Assembly: GCA_963576725.1 (NCBI GenBank)
Contig: OY755252.1
Span: 30,398,578 to 30,462,577, forward strand
Source: Azorinus chamasolen
Lineage: Eukaryota; Mollusca; Bivalvia; Cardiida; Solecurtidae
DNA length: 64,000 nucleotides
Direction of reading: 5' to 3'
Part shown: piece after piece, positions 9,255 through 21,200 of the stretch
How the letters are laid out: the number at the start of each line of letters is the position of its first letter
Numbering within the stretch: the first letter of the stretch is position 1
The notes under the pieces: model-generated
Seen by the model: the letters and a program-made list of their open reading frames with translations, nothing else
The model's database searches: none
What the model was told of the DNA's origin: nothing
Position numbers and translations under genes: made by a program

Positions 9255-9317
9255 CAAACAGTTTGGATCCTGATGAGACCGAGTAACTCAGCGTCTCATC
9301 AGGATCCAAACTGTTTG
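9255..9317. repeat. Near-perfect palindrome (GGATCC type)
   Basis: CAAACAGTTTGGATCCTGAT pairs with ATCAGGATCCAAACTGTTTG around GAGACCGAGTAACTCAGCGTCTC. Related copies are at 22135, 34625, 41870 and 44457. Confidence 0.9.
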
Positions 9318-9439
9318 CACATGTATTCTCTCATCCGCCCTATAGCAAACTAAAGGTTAATTACAAGTTAACCTCTAATTCGATCACCAACAAAGAGGTG
9401 CAGGTGGTCGCTTAAAGAGTAAATCCCTACGATGAACGC

Positions 9440-10335
9440 ATATTTTCAATAGTATAATGAAACTTGGTATCTGTTATACACAATCATTATTATGGATATC
9501 GGTCAATTTGAACTTATATCGAAAAATGACCCTGTGATACAAAATAAACCGATTTCATCAGTACTTATAATTTTTGTTCTACAACAAAGTATTATCGGCA
9601 ATTCCGTTCCAATTTTCCACGTTTTGCCGATGATCACCCGATCCCGCCATGTTTACGTAACAGCTTTTCTCGGAACAAACTCCAGCGATCTCCTTTGTCA
9701 CTATGTGCTGTCATCACTGTCACCACAAGTTTTGAAGCAGGGTTTTAGCTAAAATATGTCTTTGTATCTTTTGTTTTGAATGCTGATTTCAACTGTTTTC
9801 GATTTTGTTTCCTATTTCAGCACCGGTAAAGCCAATAAAGTAGAAAAATAATAAGCTTTCCATAAAATATTAAAAAAAATTAGTAACTTTTTACACGATT
9901 ATTTATAAAGGCCACCGATGGAGATTTCTTATCAGGCCACCGGTTGTTGAAAAGTAAAACTTAATTCGGGACGCTGTACATGAACATTATTCCAATATTT
10001 ACCCAAATCCCGAGCAGAATAAATGTTTTGAGTATTTTTTGCAGGAAAGGATGTAGTAGTAAATTCACCGATTGGCTAAAATAATAGTTGGCATCCGACG
10101 TAGCGTCTGCCATAGTTTGATCACATGATGTTCACCATGGTCACTTGAATGTTGTGGTGGCAGGGATCTCTCCAGCGTAGCGATTAGGGGAGATAACTAC
10201 GTTGGAGGTTGTTCTCGGAAGTGGTCGGAGGAGGCGAATAGCGCGAGCAGATACGAAACTAAAACCCAACCCGAATTAAACTGAAATATCGAGGAATAAA
10301 AGCGGGATCGTTGATATCAAACACATGGATGTTTT
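9440..10335 (+). repeat. Dispersed repeat split by an insertion (inverted copy 50285-50650)
   Basis: 9440-9673 and 10213-10335 together match the reverse complement of 50285-50650. The 539 bp between them are absent at the 50-kb copy, so the middle is a later insertion. Confidence 0.75.
9674..10212. mobile_element. 539-bp insertion with short TIRs and TCTCGG duplication
   Basis: The copy at about 50417 provides the empty site. TCTCGG occurs on both sides (9668-9673 and 10213-10218). The ends AACAAACTCCAGCGATCTCC and GGAGATAACTACGTTGGAGG (then TTGT) are imperfect inverted repeats. There is no coding sequence. The superfamily is not identified. Confidence 0.6.
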
Positions 10336-10389
10336 GTTTTTCAACGTTTATTTGATAGGTTTTCATGCGATATACTACTTTTCAGCATT

Positions 10390-10706
10390 TTGGAAGACAT
10401 CGTTATGCATGTTGTGGAGTTGTCTGGAGGGGGAATTTTATTTACATTTTGACTTTGGTGAAAGTGGGATTAGGACGAGGTTGGGTACCCGTAAACCAGG
10501 TTTTTTTTGGCTGCTGGCCGTTCCAAGGCAGCACTCCTGCTTTCAGCCTACGGTCAATTTAATATGCTTAATGTTTAATGTGTGTCGTCTTGATATGCGT
10601 CCTGTTATGTTTTGTCTTGTGGCTTTACCGTTTCTTGTTAGATGGTGTTTGGTGCGGTGTCATTTCGTGTGTGGCTCTCCCTGTTTTGACTATTTTTCCA
10701 TATTGT
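10390..10706 (+). mobile_element. Subfamily C retroelement 3' end, copy 1
   Basis: This copy shares GACATCGTTATGCATGTTGT, ATTTTATTTACATTTTGACT and the end TGACTATTTTTCCATATT with 37208-37772 and 51754-52322. The hairpin module is degenerate: the first stem is partly replaced by a T run, and CCGTTCCAAGGCAGCACT remains. It contains no coding sequence. Confidence 0.7.
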
Positions 10707-10859
10707 ATATTTTAGGCATTTCTGAAACACATCGAATGTAGGGCCTTACCCTACAGGACGAAATATGCAAGCACTTCTATTAGAGCTTTTCGTAAGAATC
10801 CCCATTGTATTAATATTTTCCTTTCTGTTTTAAAATGTTTAGGTAGAAACGTCTGGTGC

Positions 10860-11115
10860 TTACCGCGTCACTGAATTTATGACGTCATCTGTTTACAGTT
10901 TAAGTTTATTTGAATAGCATTTGGTCTTGACATCGTTACTCATGTGGGGTTATCTGGCGGGTTAATTTTACTTTACATTTTGACTTGGGTGACGGTGGGA
11001 TATAAAGCATGAGGTTTGGTACGGATGCACAAACTTGGTTTAAGCACCCAGTTTACTTTTTGGCTACTCGTCGTTAAAATGCGGAACTCCTGGTTTTACC
11101 ATATGGTCTACTAAA
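10860..11115 (+). mobile_element. Degenerate subfamily C-like 3' fragment
   Basis: It keeps ATGACGTCATCTGTTTAC, GACATCGTTACTCATGTGGG, TTTACATTTTGACTTGGGTG and a weak relic of the two-hairpin block. It is more diverged than the other C copies and lies next to copy 1. Confidence 0.5.
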
Positions 11116-11167
11116 TGCTAAATGTTTTAAATGTCTTCCTGAATGTGCGATTCGTCATGTTTTGACC

Positions 11168-11225
11168 TCTCTCTCTCTCTTCTCTCTGTCTCTGTCTCTG
11201 TCTCTGTCTCTTTCTCTCTGTCTCA
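11168..11225. repeat. CT / TCTG microsatellite
   Basis: Runs of CT followed by TCTCTG hexamers, continuing into a CA-rich stretch to about 11280. Open frames through here are by-products. Confidence 0.9.
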
Positions 11226-12346
11226 CACTTACGCACGCGCGCCCACCCGCCCTCACGCCCATACACACGACCACACACATTCTGTGCCCATCTACATATA
11301 TACATTTCCCTCTTTAACTTGCGCTTTGCTTAATCTTAGCCTGGTTAACAACAGATGTTATTGGTTTATTCTTCATACACTTAATTTAAAATGTAATTTC
11401 TTGTCTCTGGAATTAATTAGCATTGTTGTTATATACAATGCCCGTTCACAGCTGTTGTCAATTGCTATCCTATTTAATTATATTAACAAATGATGTGTAC
11501 TATCCATGTTTAATATCGTATTTAATTATATTAACAAATGATGTATACTATCCATGATTCCAACTCTGTTCACAGCAAATGGCTGTTGAAACAACATTAT
11601 TATAGATGTCGAGCGTTTACCGCAAAAGGTACTCTGCTGGAGAATATAGACAGACAGACATATAAATGGTTTATTAACGTGTCATATATAAATATATACA
11701 ATGATTAGCAGTCTTATATACCTTTAACATTAAAATCCTGCCGCATCGCGACTTTCATGACACCATACAAAATACATGAACACATTTACATACAGTTATA
11801 GATAAACTATATAAAAACAGAATACAATACAACTTCAGACCCTAAAATCTATAATAAAAAACATCATTTTTCAAATACAAAAATGACATGCATCAGACAA
11901 TTTAAATTCAGTTCATGTTCTTAAATTTTGTGAAACATGTGATTTCCTCAAATTTCTACATAAAGATTTTTCGGCGTTTTGCTATCGAAGTTCCAATTGA
12001 GAAGTGTATTTCCCTCGACTGCATTAAAACACAAATTTTCCTTCACTATCAAACGGATGAAACGTAGGGTTTATTTCAGAATCTTTATTAAAAATGATGT
12101 CTCTTATATCAGAGTACATGTCGTAGTGAGATAAGAAATGAGTAAACCATGATCATTTTGAATTCCATAACAAAAAATGTGCGCCGCTTGGGAAAATATA
12201 TTACAATGCAGTGAAATAAAATTAAATACTAATTGGAGTTTTCTTACACACATTTAAATAAAAGCTAATCTCGCAGTAAACCATGCGGACTTTCAACTAG
12301 TCTCCTATCAAAAATGGCAAATCTGAGAAATCTGAAGAAAAACAAG
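11226..12346. other. No gene seen
   Basis: AT-rich DNA. A direct repeat of about 35 bp, ATTTAATTATATTAACAAATG, occurs near 11472 and 11520. No splice-flanked coding block is recognisable. Confidence 0.4.
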
Positions 12347-12711
12347 TACAGTGCTCCCTCTCTACAACGACACCCTTTGGGATACGAAGATTGTATGTGT
12401 TGTTCAGAGGGAGTTGTTATAAGGAGGGAAAATCAAACATAATTAGCTTTTTTGCAGATCCCCGGATAAGGTGTATTTCGAGAACTAAAACCGTTATGCC
12501 TCTATCAAACCCTATGTTATGACCACTCTTTAGAATCGTCACAAAGTGACGATTCTAAAGAGTGGTCACAACATAGGGTTTGATGGCGGCATAAAGAAAA
12601 TACGATGGAAAATGTTGTTTCCTAAGCCATGTTGTTTCGGAAACGGTGACATGCGTTGTTGTAAGGAGGGAATCGTTATTTGGAGGGCAGTTGTAGGGAG
12701 GGAGCACTGTA
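12347..12711. mobile_element. 365-bp MITE with TACAGTGCTCCCTC ends
   Basis: The left end TACAGTGCTCCCTCTCTACA mirrors the right end TGTAGGGAGGGAGCACTGTA. At its centre (about 12500-12590) is a near-perfect hairpin with arms containing GACCACTCTTTAGAATCGTC. A 5'-degraded copy is at 36238-36531. The ends suggest a pogo/Tigger relative. Confidence 0.75.
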
Positions 12712-13859
12712 CAATTGTTGCTGTAAATCAGCAAAAGAGAAGCTCTGCGTACAATAAAGAAATGTGCAAATAAAATTGTAATAACAATCTTCCAAAACTG
12801 GATGTTGGTGTTTGCCACACACATTGAATTGCAGTAGTATACCATTGAATGGCAAATCCACCAGTCTTTCCTTGAATTGTGGGGTATACTCCGAGTTGGA
12901 GAAGAAATGAACAAGGTTTATTATGAAAAACAATCAGGTTTACAAACGATAGCCATATTTGTACAAGCAGAGTTAGAAACTGTGTTCCATTGATAACCTT
13001 TGAAATACATTGTCAACAGCAAAACGCAAGTAATGTCTAATTTGAACATTGCATTTAAGCAAAATATTACTGTTCAGTATCACATCGTGACATATGTACA
13101 AAATGGTACAAAATAAATACTTACAATGGCTATACCTTTTCAATATACGAGATTATCGAATCAATATAACCTGTATCATTTAAATCTTTTTCTGCCGAAC
13201 GCGACTTCGCTAGTAGGCGTATTTGCAAACAATTTAGAATCGGATCAGAATGTAACGTAACGATGCATCTGATCTATTTCAAAACTGTTATTTTTAAACC
13301 ACAAGAAGTCGAAGTTTACCATTTGCAGACAACAACTTCAAAGTAGACGACATTTACGGCGGAAAGGGTTATGAAAACCAGAGTTACGATGCACATGTAG
13401 GCATCATTAACCAAATGACAACAGACCCCCGAGTATAATATCAAACGAAGTAAAACGGATATCCATGAGTTCACGAATTAAAGTACATGTAATTAATATG
13501 ATTGATACCCAGATACATACATTATACACATAATTAGGCATATAACGGCTGGAGCAACACATACTTACATGGGATGAAATACCATGCACCCATGTATATT
13601 CTCCTGCAAAACGAAAATAGGAGTACATATAGTAATAAAGGTACGATAATCAAAGGATTAAAAACGAGGTAAATACATATACATAAAATATATGTTAGCC
13701 CATTACCTCATAGACTATTTTAGAGCCAACCTGTTTGAATAAATCTACCTAAAATGAAAATAATATTTTTATCCTACAAATATCAGAAAACAGTTTATCA
13801 TGATGAACAAACCTCCAGAAAACAAAATATCAAATTTGAGGACCAAAGCATTAATTTTA
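12712..13859. other. No gene seen
   Basis: Only a decayed GCAAACA palindrome near 13218-13280 and the start of the inverted-repeat arm near 13775 are visible. Confidence 0.4.
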
Positions 13860-14640
13860 AGTAACATTTTCACCATTTCCATGGCAACACCCCAGTTTTT
13901 GTTATAATGGCCCGTACATGCAAAATCGTCCATATCACAGCCTGTTTGTGTCCTAAACCTATAAAACTGGTACCAAATTGGAGATAAGACATTGTGCTTT
14001 TATTTCCAGCTGTTGTTTTAAATTACCTTATTTGCATACTCATGAACATTAATTAGAACATTAAAAATAGTAAAAAAAGAAAAATAACGTAAATAATGTC
14101 TACTATTCACTTTTTATCCTACATATATCAGAAAACAACTTTAAATGCAATTTAACATGATGAAACAATCCTAAGAAAACAAAATATCAAATTTGAGGAC
14201 CAAAAATTAATATTCATACATCAACTATATGTTCATATCATTTATAATTATTGTCAAAATACACGTCACATTTTTGTAACATGCATTCATTCTCTTTGAT
14301 TGTATGGCTGAATGCGTGACGTGTATTTTGACATGATAATCTTTGAAAAAGGCCCTTAGTGGTCGAAATATTAGATCAGAGCATTTCAAGTATTTATGTA
14401 AACAATTAAAGGTTTACGTTATACTTTTACCTTTTCTACCATTTTTAATGTTTTCATTAATATTCATGAGTATGCAAATAAGGTAATTTAAAAAATAGGT
14501 TGGAAATAAAATCACAATGTCTTATCTTTCATTTGGTACCAGTTTTATAGGTTTAGGACAAAAACTGGCTGTGATATTGGCGAATTTTCAGATATGGGTC
14601 ATCATTACGAAAACTGGGGGGTTGCCATGGAAACGGTTAA
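13860..14640. mobile_element. Inverted-repeat element with inner palindrome
   Basis: 13860-14060 and 14430-14640 are inverted copies, sharing TTACCTTATTTGCATACTCA with its reverse complement and ACCAGTTTTATAGGTTTAGG. In the centre a second inverted pair, TGTCAAAATACACGTCAC (14253-14270, reverse near 14312-14329), frames about 40 bp. A third arm lies at 8950-9190. No coding sequence. Confidence 0.6.
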
Positions 14641-14904
14641 AATACACATAGCCTAAAATATTTTAAACATGAGTACATTCGCGATTCTGATTCAAGAGAC
14701 TTTTCTGAACATTTTGGTAAACATGAAAAAACGTCTAGGGGTGCATGGTAGGCACTATTTGCTCCCTGAGTATAAGGGAAGAAATTGCAGCACACGTTAA
14801 TCAGCATGTTTGACCGACTGTAACTACGGTCAAACCATTAACAAAGTGGTTATTAGCGAAACTCAGTCATTGACCCCCGTAAGTCAGAAACGCAGTGCTG
14901 AGTG

Positions 14905-15795
14905 ACAGTGTCCATCTTTCAATTCATATCAAAGCAATAAATGCTGTTTATAAATATATTGCGGTTTGAAGTACTACCCTTGTTATTAATCACTAACTCT
15001 AAAAAATTATATTCAAACAACATACATGTTGTTTGATTAATTACTCTACCGTATATCAAGATGTATCCCTTCACCCACATAGACTAACCCTAAAAAGTAC
15101 ATGTATGTAATTTGAATAATTGCTGTCCCGTATTTATCCAGGCTTATCTCTTTACTCATATATATGAAATTTCATATCTTTGAAAACAGAGTAGATCCAG
15201 ATCAGACAGATCACAAATGACCCATTTGGATTGTCCAGGATCTGCTCTGATTTGTTTATGGGATAATATAGAGATCTAATTCTACAGTTTCTGCCATGGG
15301 ACAAATCATCGGATTTTCATTTATTGTGTTAGGGGACGGGGTCTAGTAAAATATTGGCATATGTTTTAAAACAAAAAAACAACAACATTCTATTGACAGG
15401 GAATTATCCAGACATTATTTATTGTCTAGACAAAACACTAGTCTTTTAGAATACAAAATCGTGAACAAATCAATTCGTTATTCATACATGTACATATATC
15501 TTGAAGTATCTGATTTTCCTGAAAGCCCATATGGACATATGGTCGTTTCGTCGACCTCACCGTTCGTGGACCTTATTTAAATACAACAGTAAACTCTACC
15601 TGAAGTGGTCATTCATTTATTGATCATATTAGTCGTAAAACAGGTGGTTACGTAATGCAGGGCAAAATAATGCGGAAAACTTCAATAGGAGCTTTCTGCT
15701 TTACTTTTGTTCTGCATTAAGCTAGCACCTGACTTACAGACCTACAAATATACCTTTTTGATGACCGCTTACGGCAGGTTCTATTGTAAGCATAA
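14905..15795 (+). repeat. Dispersed repeat block, copy 2
   Basis: This is the paralogue of 8040-8940, with the palindrome at 15182-15257 and the MITE at 15586-15788. Small indels separate the copies. Confidence 0.8.
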
Positions 15796-17441
15796 AGTCG
15801 TTTCGTCGACCGTATGTCATATAGGGATTAGGTTTTCAAACATATACCTCGGCTATGTGTTTGATGTTAACTTTTCAAATAGGCGCGTGCAGGCAATTAT
15901 CGCAAACAACCCAATCATAATTCAGACCCAGATCACGATCACGTTTATTTTATGAAAAAAGTTAAATGGTACAGGTTATTTGTATATACATTTCTTCAAC
16001 ATTATGAGTGTTTGTCAATATGATATAAGCAATTGTTATTAACTTTTCCCCTCATGTAAATATAATAATAATAATAATATGATATAAGCAATTGTTATTA
16101 ACACTTCCCCTCATACAAACGTATTTCACGCACTTGCAAACAGAGAAACCCATTTCATTCAGCTTCTATAGGAACTGTCTGATCAGGGTCTGCTCTTTTT
16201 GCTAATGGAATTAAATAAATCTGTTTCTATACTTTCTGAGATAGATACAGTGTTCCACCTTTCATTAAAACTTTTCTCCATGAATATTCAATAGGTATTG
16301 AAATTCGTTATAAACATAGATCAGGGAAAGGGTTCAGACCAAGATCAAGATCACGTTATATTTAATACAATGCGCGATTCGTGAATTTAAATTTGTATTC
16401 AACATAACGTTATATTAGATAAAAACAAAGTTTGTTACTTAGTTAAATATTTCTCCAGAACACTATCGGTGTTTAATCAACAGTTCTTAGCTACTACTTG
16501 TTGATGTACGGATAAAAATTTTGTTATGGTTTTTGTAGGGCCATTTTGACTAAAATAGGGCCGGTTTGACAAGTAAAAATATAGGGGGGGGGGGACTGTT
16601 TGATCGAAATTTGGGCCGCTGTTACTCTTTTGAGGCCGGATTGACCATTGACCGATTTGACTTGGGCCAAGTTAGACCGATTCGACCCGTTTCCGTCAGA
16701 TTGTTATTGTAGCGAAAAATAGCACATTAAGAAATACTTTCGTATGGTATTATAACTTATTAGTCTATACAAATTCCTAAAAGGGCGTTCGTAAAAAAAC
16801 ATCATCATTAATCATCAAAACGTAGCAATCCACGACAGCTACGAGATTTACAGGGACAGTTAAATCTGTAAACATTTGACGTGAGCACGGAAAGGAGTGC
16901 CCTTTAAAACTCGTGTCCGACAAAATCGCGACATATTCGGATAGTGTAAATATTGTTGAGCATATTGTTTACCATTGCATACATTTTAAATAGATTTATG
17001 AAAATAATTAAAATAGAAACTGAAGTAAATCATACAAAGAATACACGTTAAGCCCAATGTTAATCAATGATACTCGAGCATAATTGATTGAAGGGTCCAT
17101 GAACCAAACAAATCGTGAACACAAATAGCTTCGCACCTGTGGGCCCGGAGCAATCAATTAAGAGAAATGAAAGATGGTGGATGTGATTGTAGATATCTAC
17201 ATCATAAGCTAAAGAGCGCAGTTTTTACCCGATCAGTACCCTTGCACTACTCCGCAAATATTACCTATTTTTACTTTTGTAAACAAATAGTATAAATTAA
17301 GGATTTTTATTGTCTTCGAAAACAGTAGAGAATCATATCTATAACCTGTAAACAAACAAAACAGACATTTATCAGACAATGACTACATGAACTGTTGACC
17401 TAGCTATACTCTGGTTGCAAAAAAATGACGATGCGACAATA
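15796..17441. other. No gene seen; palindrome and GGCC/TTTGAC-rich tract
   Basis: 16136-16202 is a decayed GCAAACAG palindrome. 16010-16030 and 16078-16100 share the direct repeat GATATAAGCAATTGTTATTA. 16545-16695 holds degenerate repeats of GGGCC-N-TTTGAC with a G13 run. No gene is recognisable. Confidence 0.45.
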
Positions 17442-17615
17442 TACTGTTAAACCTCTCTATAACGGACACTTGTGTTAATTATTTAGTATTGATGGTAGGT
17501 GGCCGCTTAAAGCAAGGCGACAGTAAAACAGAACGCTCCTATAGGAGCGTTCTGTTTTACTTTCACTTTGCGTTAAGCAGCCACCTGCCTTTACACGAAC
17601 TATTTGATGACTATT
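17442..17615. mobile_element. Palindromic MITE with perfect inner hairpin
   Basis: It begins TACTGTTAAACCTCTCTATA. The core AGTAAAACAGAACGCTCCTA (17523 on) is followed by its exact reverse complement. The right TIR is degraded. Confidence 0.7.
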
Positions 17616-18211
17616 CGGCTTAAAAAGCCTTCACCAGGAAGAGAAATAACAACGGAAGTGACGTCGACACAACGGCGTCATATACATTTGCGGATAACCG
17701 TATCCATCGACGTCATGCAAAAACCGTGTCTACAGCTGTGCAGACAACTGTACACACATGTATATCGGTGTGCACAGCTATCCACGCACAAGCTTGAACA
17801 AAGATGTGCCCATATAATAATAACGTGTATACTTACAAATAAAAACAGTTGATGTTTATAAATTTTTGTTGCGGGGATATGAAGTAAGAGCTTTGTCGTA
17901 TGCAAATGTGGACGTCTGCTTCAATTTTCAATCCTTCTCTTTTGTCTCAAAAACATAACATATTCTAATTGTATAAACAAATGTTGATCCTAATTCTATC
18001 ATCGAATCATTTAGCGTCTCATCTAGTGCAACAGAGTTTTGCAAATGCGATAATTGATTCTTCCACTGTGCATAGGTATATAGCCAGTAAGTGTACAACG
18101 TCCTGCTCTTCACATCTGTAACCTGGTTGAGAATACAAGCCGTACAATCGAATAGGCTGAGATTATATAACAAATCATCAAGCCTTTTACCACGTATTCT
18201 TTATTTCAGAG

Positions 18212-18269
18212 ATGAAATCACTAGTGAAATATGGAATTACTTTGATAAGCGTTGCTTTTATTTTACATG
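18212..18269 (+). CDS. METTL24-like coding exon 1
   Basis: ATG follows two bases after a TTTATTTCAG acceptor. It encodes MKSLVKYGITLISVAFILH and ends in phase 1 at donor GTGAGT. The hydrophobic run looks like a signal anchor. Confidence 0.75.
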
Positions 18270-21200
18270 GTGAGTGCAATTAAAAATGCTTCTACTTCTG
18301 CTGACGCTTAAAACTGCTGTAAATCCCTTTTTAAACCATTACTCCGTAAGTACACATTTCAACGATTGTGCACACAGAGAAGACCCATATCAAGCAGTCC
18401 ATGTAGGAGCCGCCTGGTCAGGGTTTGCTCTGTATTCTAGTGCTATAATACAAAACCCCCGTGAGTCCATGTGCTATTATAACAAATTAATCTTATTAAT
18501 ATTCATAATTATTTCCAGCAAGAATATTCATGAAGGTAATGGTTAACCCTTCCGTTATTGAATAACCATTTAAAAATAATGACGTCATGGATATTTATTT
18601 GCTGATCTCTTTTTTATATTGCATATTATGCACACATGTTTGGTATTGGTAAAAACTGTAGAGTTTTATTACTTAACATTTATTATTTACTTATCATTTT
18701 ATTAGCAAACAGAGCAGACCCTGATCAGGGGGCTCTTACGAGAGCGGTCTGATTTATGGTTCATTTTGTTTGCAATGATTGGTAGTATATGAAGAAAAGG
18801 GTTAAAGCAACTGCCAAACAAGAGTTTTTATTCTGAGTCTTAACCCTATAATTCATGAATATTTGTGTAAGAAATAATGTAATCACGACTATTAATTACA
18901 GTAGAAAACCTCGATAGTACGAACTTTTAGTAAAGATGAGTTTATGCCTTTGTAGGCAGGCAAATGCTAAATGCATGGCGAAAGTTATGCTCCTAGGGGA
19001 GCTTTCTACATGATTTCATCCTGCAAATCCAAATCATCATAAGATGATGTCATGTGGTCATCTACGTGGAAGTTTTGGTGAAGTTAGACTGCTTAAGCCG
19101 CTGCTAGGGTGTGTGAGTAGTGTTGCACTTTTAATTACTACTCATGAACAGATTCAATAAAGACGAGTCTGCAATTTCCTACTTTTGCTTTCGAAGGATG
19201 TCCCATTTTCAGAACAGTTGGACATTCAAACACCCAATCATGAATTCGAGTGAATATTAGACATAACAACATAATAACTAATGAAAACATACCACAACAA
19301 CCACCGTATATTCGCTGGTACTTTAAGACAGAGAGGAAGTAGAGAAGGTATTATATAAATATGTTATTATCTTACAGAACAACCGCTTCTAGTTTGTGTC
19401 TGTTATTAATTATTACCAGATGATTATGTTATTTTAGTTTTGCGAAACATTATTAAAAGTTCTGAGGATCCCTGCTGATCCCCCGTAAGCAAACATTACA
19501 ATACAACAAGAGAAAATTACAGACTCGGTTTTATTGAGTCTGTTCATGAGCAGTAATTGAAAGTGCAACACTGGCCACGCCCCCTAGCATTGGTATTCAA
19601 TTAGAACCAAAAGTACTGAAATTCATAACCTTGAAGGATCATGTTTGGATACTAATGAAATGCCAAATTAATAGTGTCACCTGCATAACAACTGTTTCAA
19701 ATGGCTAAAAATGTCACTGTTAGAATGCATTCTGATTCAGTCACTAGTTCAGAGAGAAACCATGGTAAACAATCAAATATCGTTCAAGCCATTTAATTTG
19801 TGAATATTTAGGTACAGTAAAAACACTCCATAACGGCACTAAATTGTGTGAATTAGTTGGTATTTAGGACAGGTGTCTGCTTAAAGCAAGGTGAAAGTAA
19901 AACAGACCGCTCCTATAGAAGCGTTGTGGTTTTACTTTCACCTTGCTTTAAGCAACCACCTGCCATTTACACAAACTATTTGATGTAGTTTAGTGGCCGT
20001 TGTAGAGAGGTTTTACTGTAATATATATTGGCACCATGAATATAAATAAGCTGAAGTTTAGTAATGGCACAAAGACACAAAATGGTCGTGACAGAATTCG
20101 TAAAATCAGATCTATATTAGTTTGCAAAACCGAGCAGACTCTGATCAAACTCCTAGTTTGTGGAATAACAGTAAGTGTTCCACTCGGATTTATATACACA
20201 CTCCTGCGATTGGTTGTTGGTTTGTCACGCCAATGTTTTATACTGTTAAATCATTTTTTCCAGTTGGCATTCGGTACTACACTACACACAATGGTGCTTA
20301 CTCAAAGACTACAAACAACCAGGCAAGGAACTTTGATGTTGTTGTCAGCACTGATGATATGAAAATACCAGAGGACAACATACTAAAACAAACAAGCAAA
20401 GATGGGTTGCTTCGAATGTACGAGAGGTACTAGTACGGTGGATGAATAATTTGTACGAGAGGGTGGACCATTTTATTACACTAAGAGCATTTTTGTACTG
20501 CCAGATTTTCATGTACGTTTGTATCGATGAAGATTGGCGGAATATTATAAAATAAGTTAGCTATATTTGAAAAAAGAATTTAAAAATAGTTTACTAACTT
20601 AGAATACAGATCATTAGTTTCATAGAAAGTATTATAATTTTGACGGGATGTCTTACTAAATAACTCTTGAAGTTGACGTGATTGTGACGCGGTGTGACGA
20701 ATTAAAATATATCGTTTCATTGTATGAATATCAGACCTATCAGTTAAATTCAAGGCTGTGGCAAATGCATGGTGTACATTTCTATCATAGTCAATATACC
20801 TATCATCAACAAAATAATATTATTATATACTCTAAACCATGGCTAATGTTTAACAGTAAATTACCCATTTGAAAGCGAACATGTCACCGAAATTACACTC
20901 AAGCACACAAACGCAATCCAAAAGCAAACAGCATGTAGTAAATACCAATAGATATTGCAAAGATAAGATGCGTAAATTCAAACATTTTCAAGAATAGTTC
21001 ATTTATTTCACCACCAAACCCTATACTGTGATCACTCTTTAGAATCGTTTCGAAGTGATGATTCTAAAGAGTGGTCATAATTTAAAGTTTGGTGGAAAAA
21101 TGACGATTTTAGCATGTGTGTACGCACCGTTATCTGTTGTTCTGGGATATGTATTATGAGAAGTTGTTTTCAAATGAAAGTAATGGAATATCATAACATG

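Noticed and set aside
11143..11493. Frame rich in S, L and V
   Set aside because: It arises from the CT/TCTG microsatellite and following CA-rich DNA.
14253..14400. Possible hammerhead ribozyme near GGTCGAAATATTAG
   Set aside because: The CUGAUGA core and a closing third stem are absent; only a GAAA-like box is present. No hammerhead was found in the retroelement 3' regions either.
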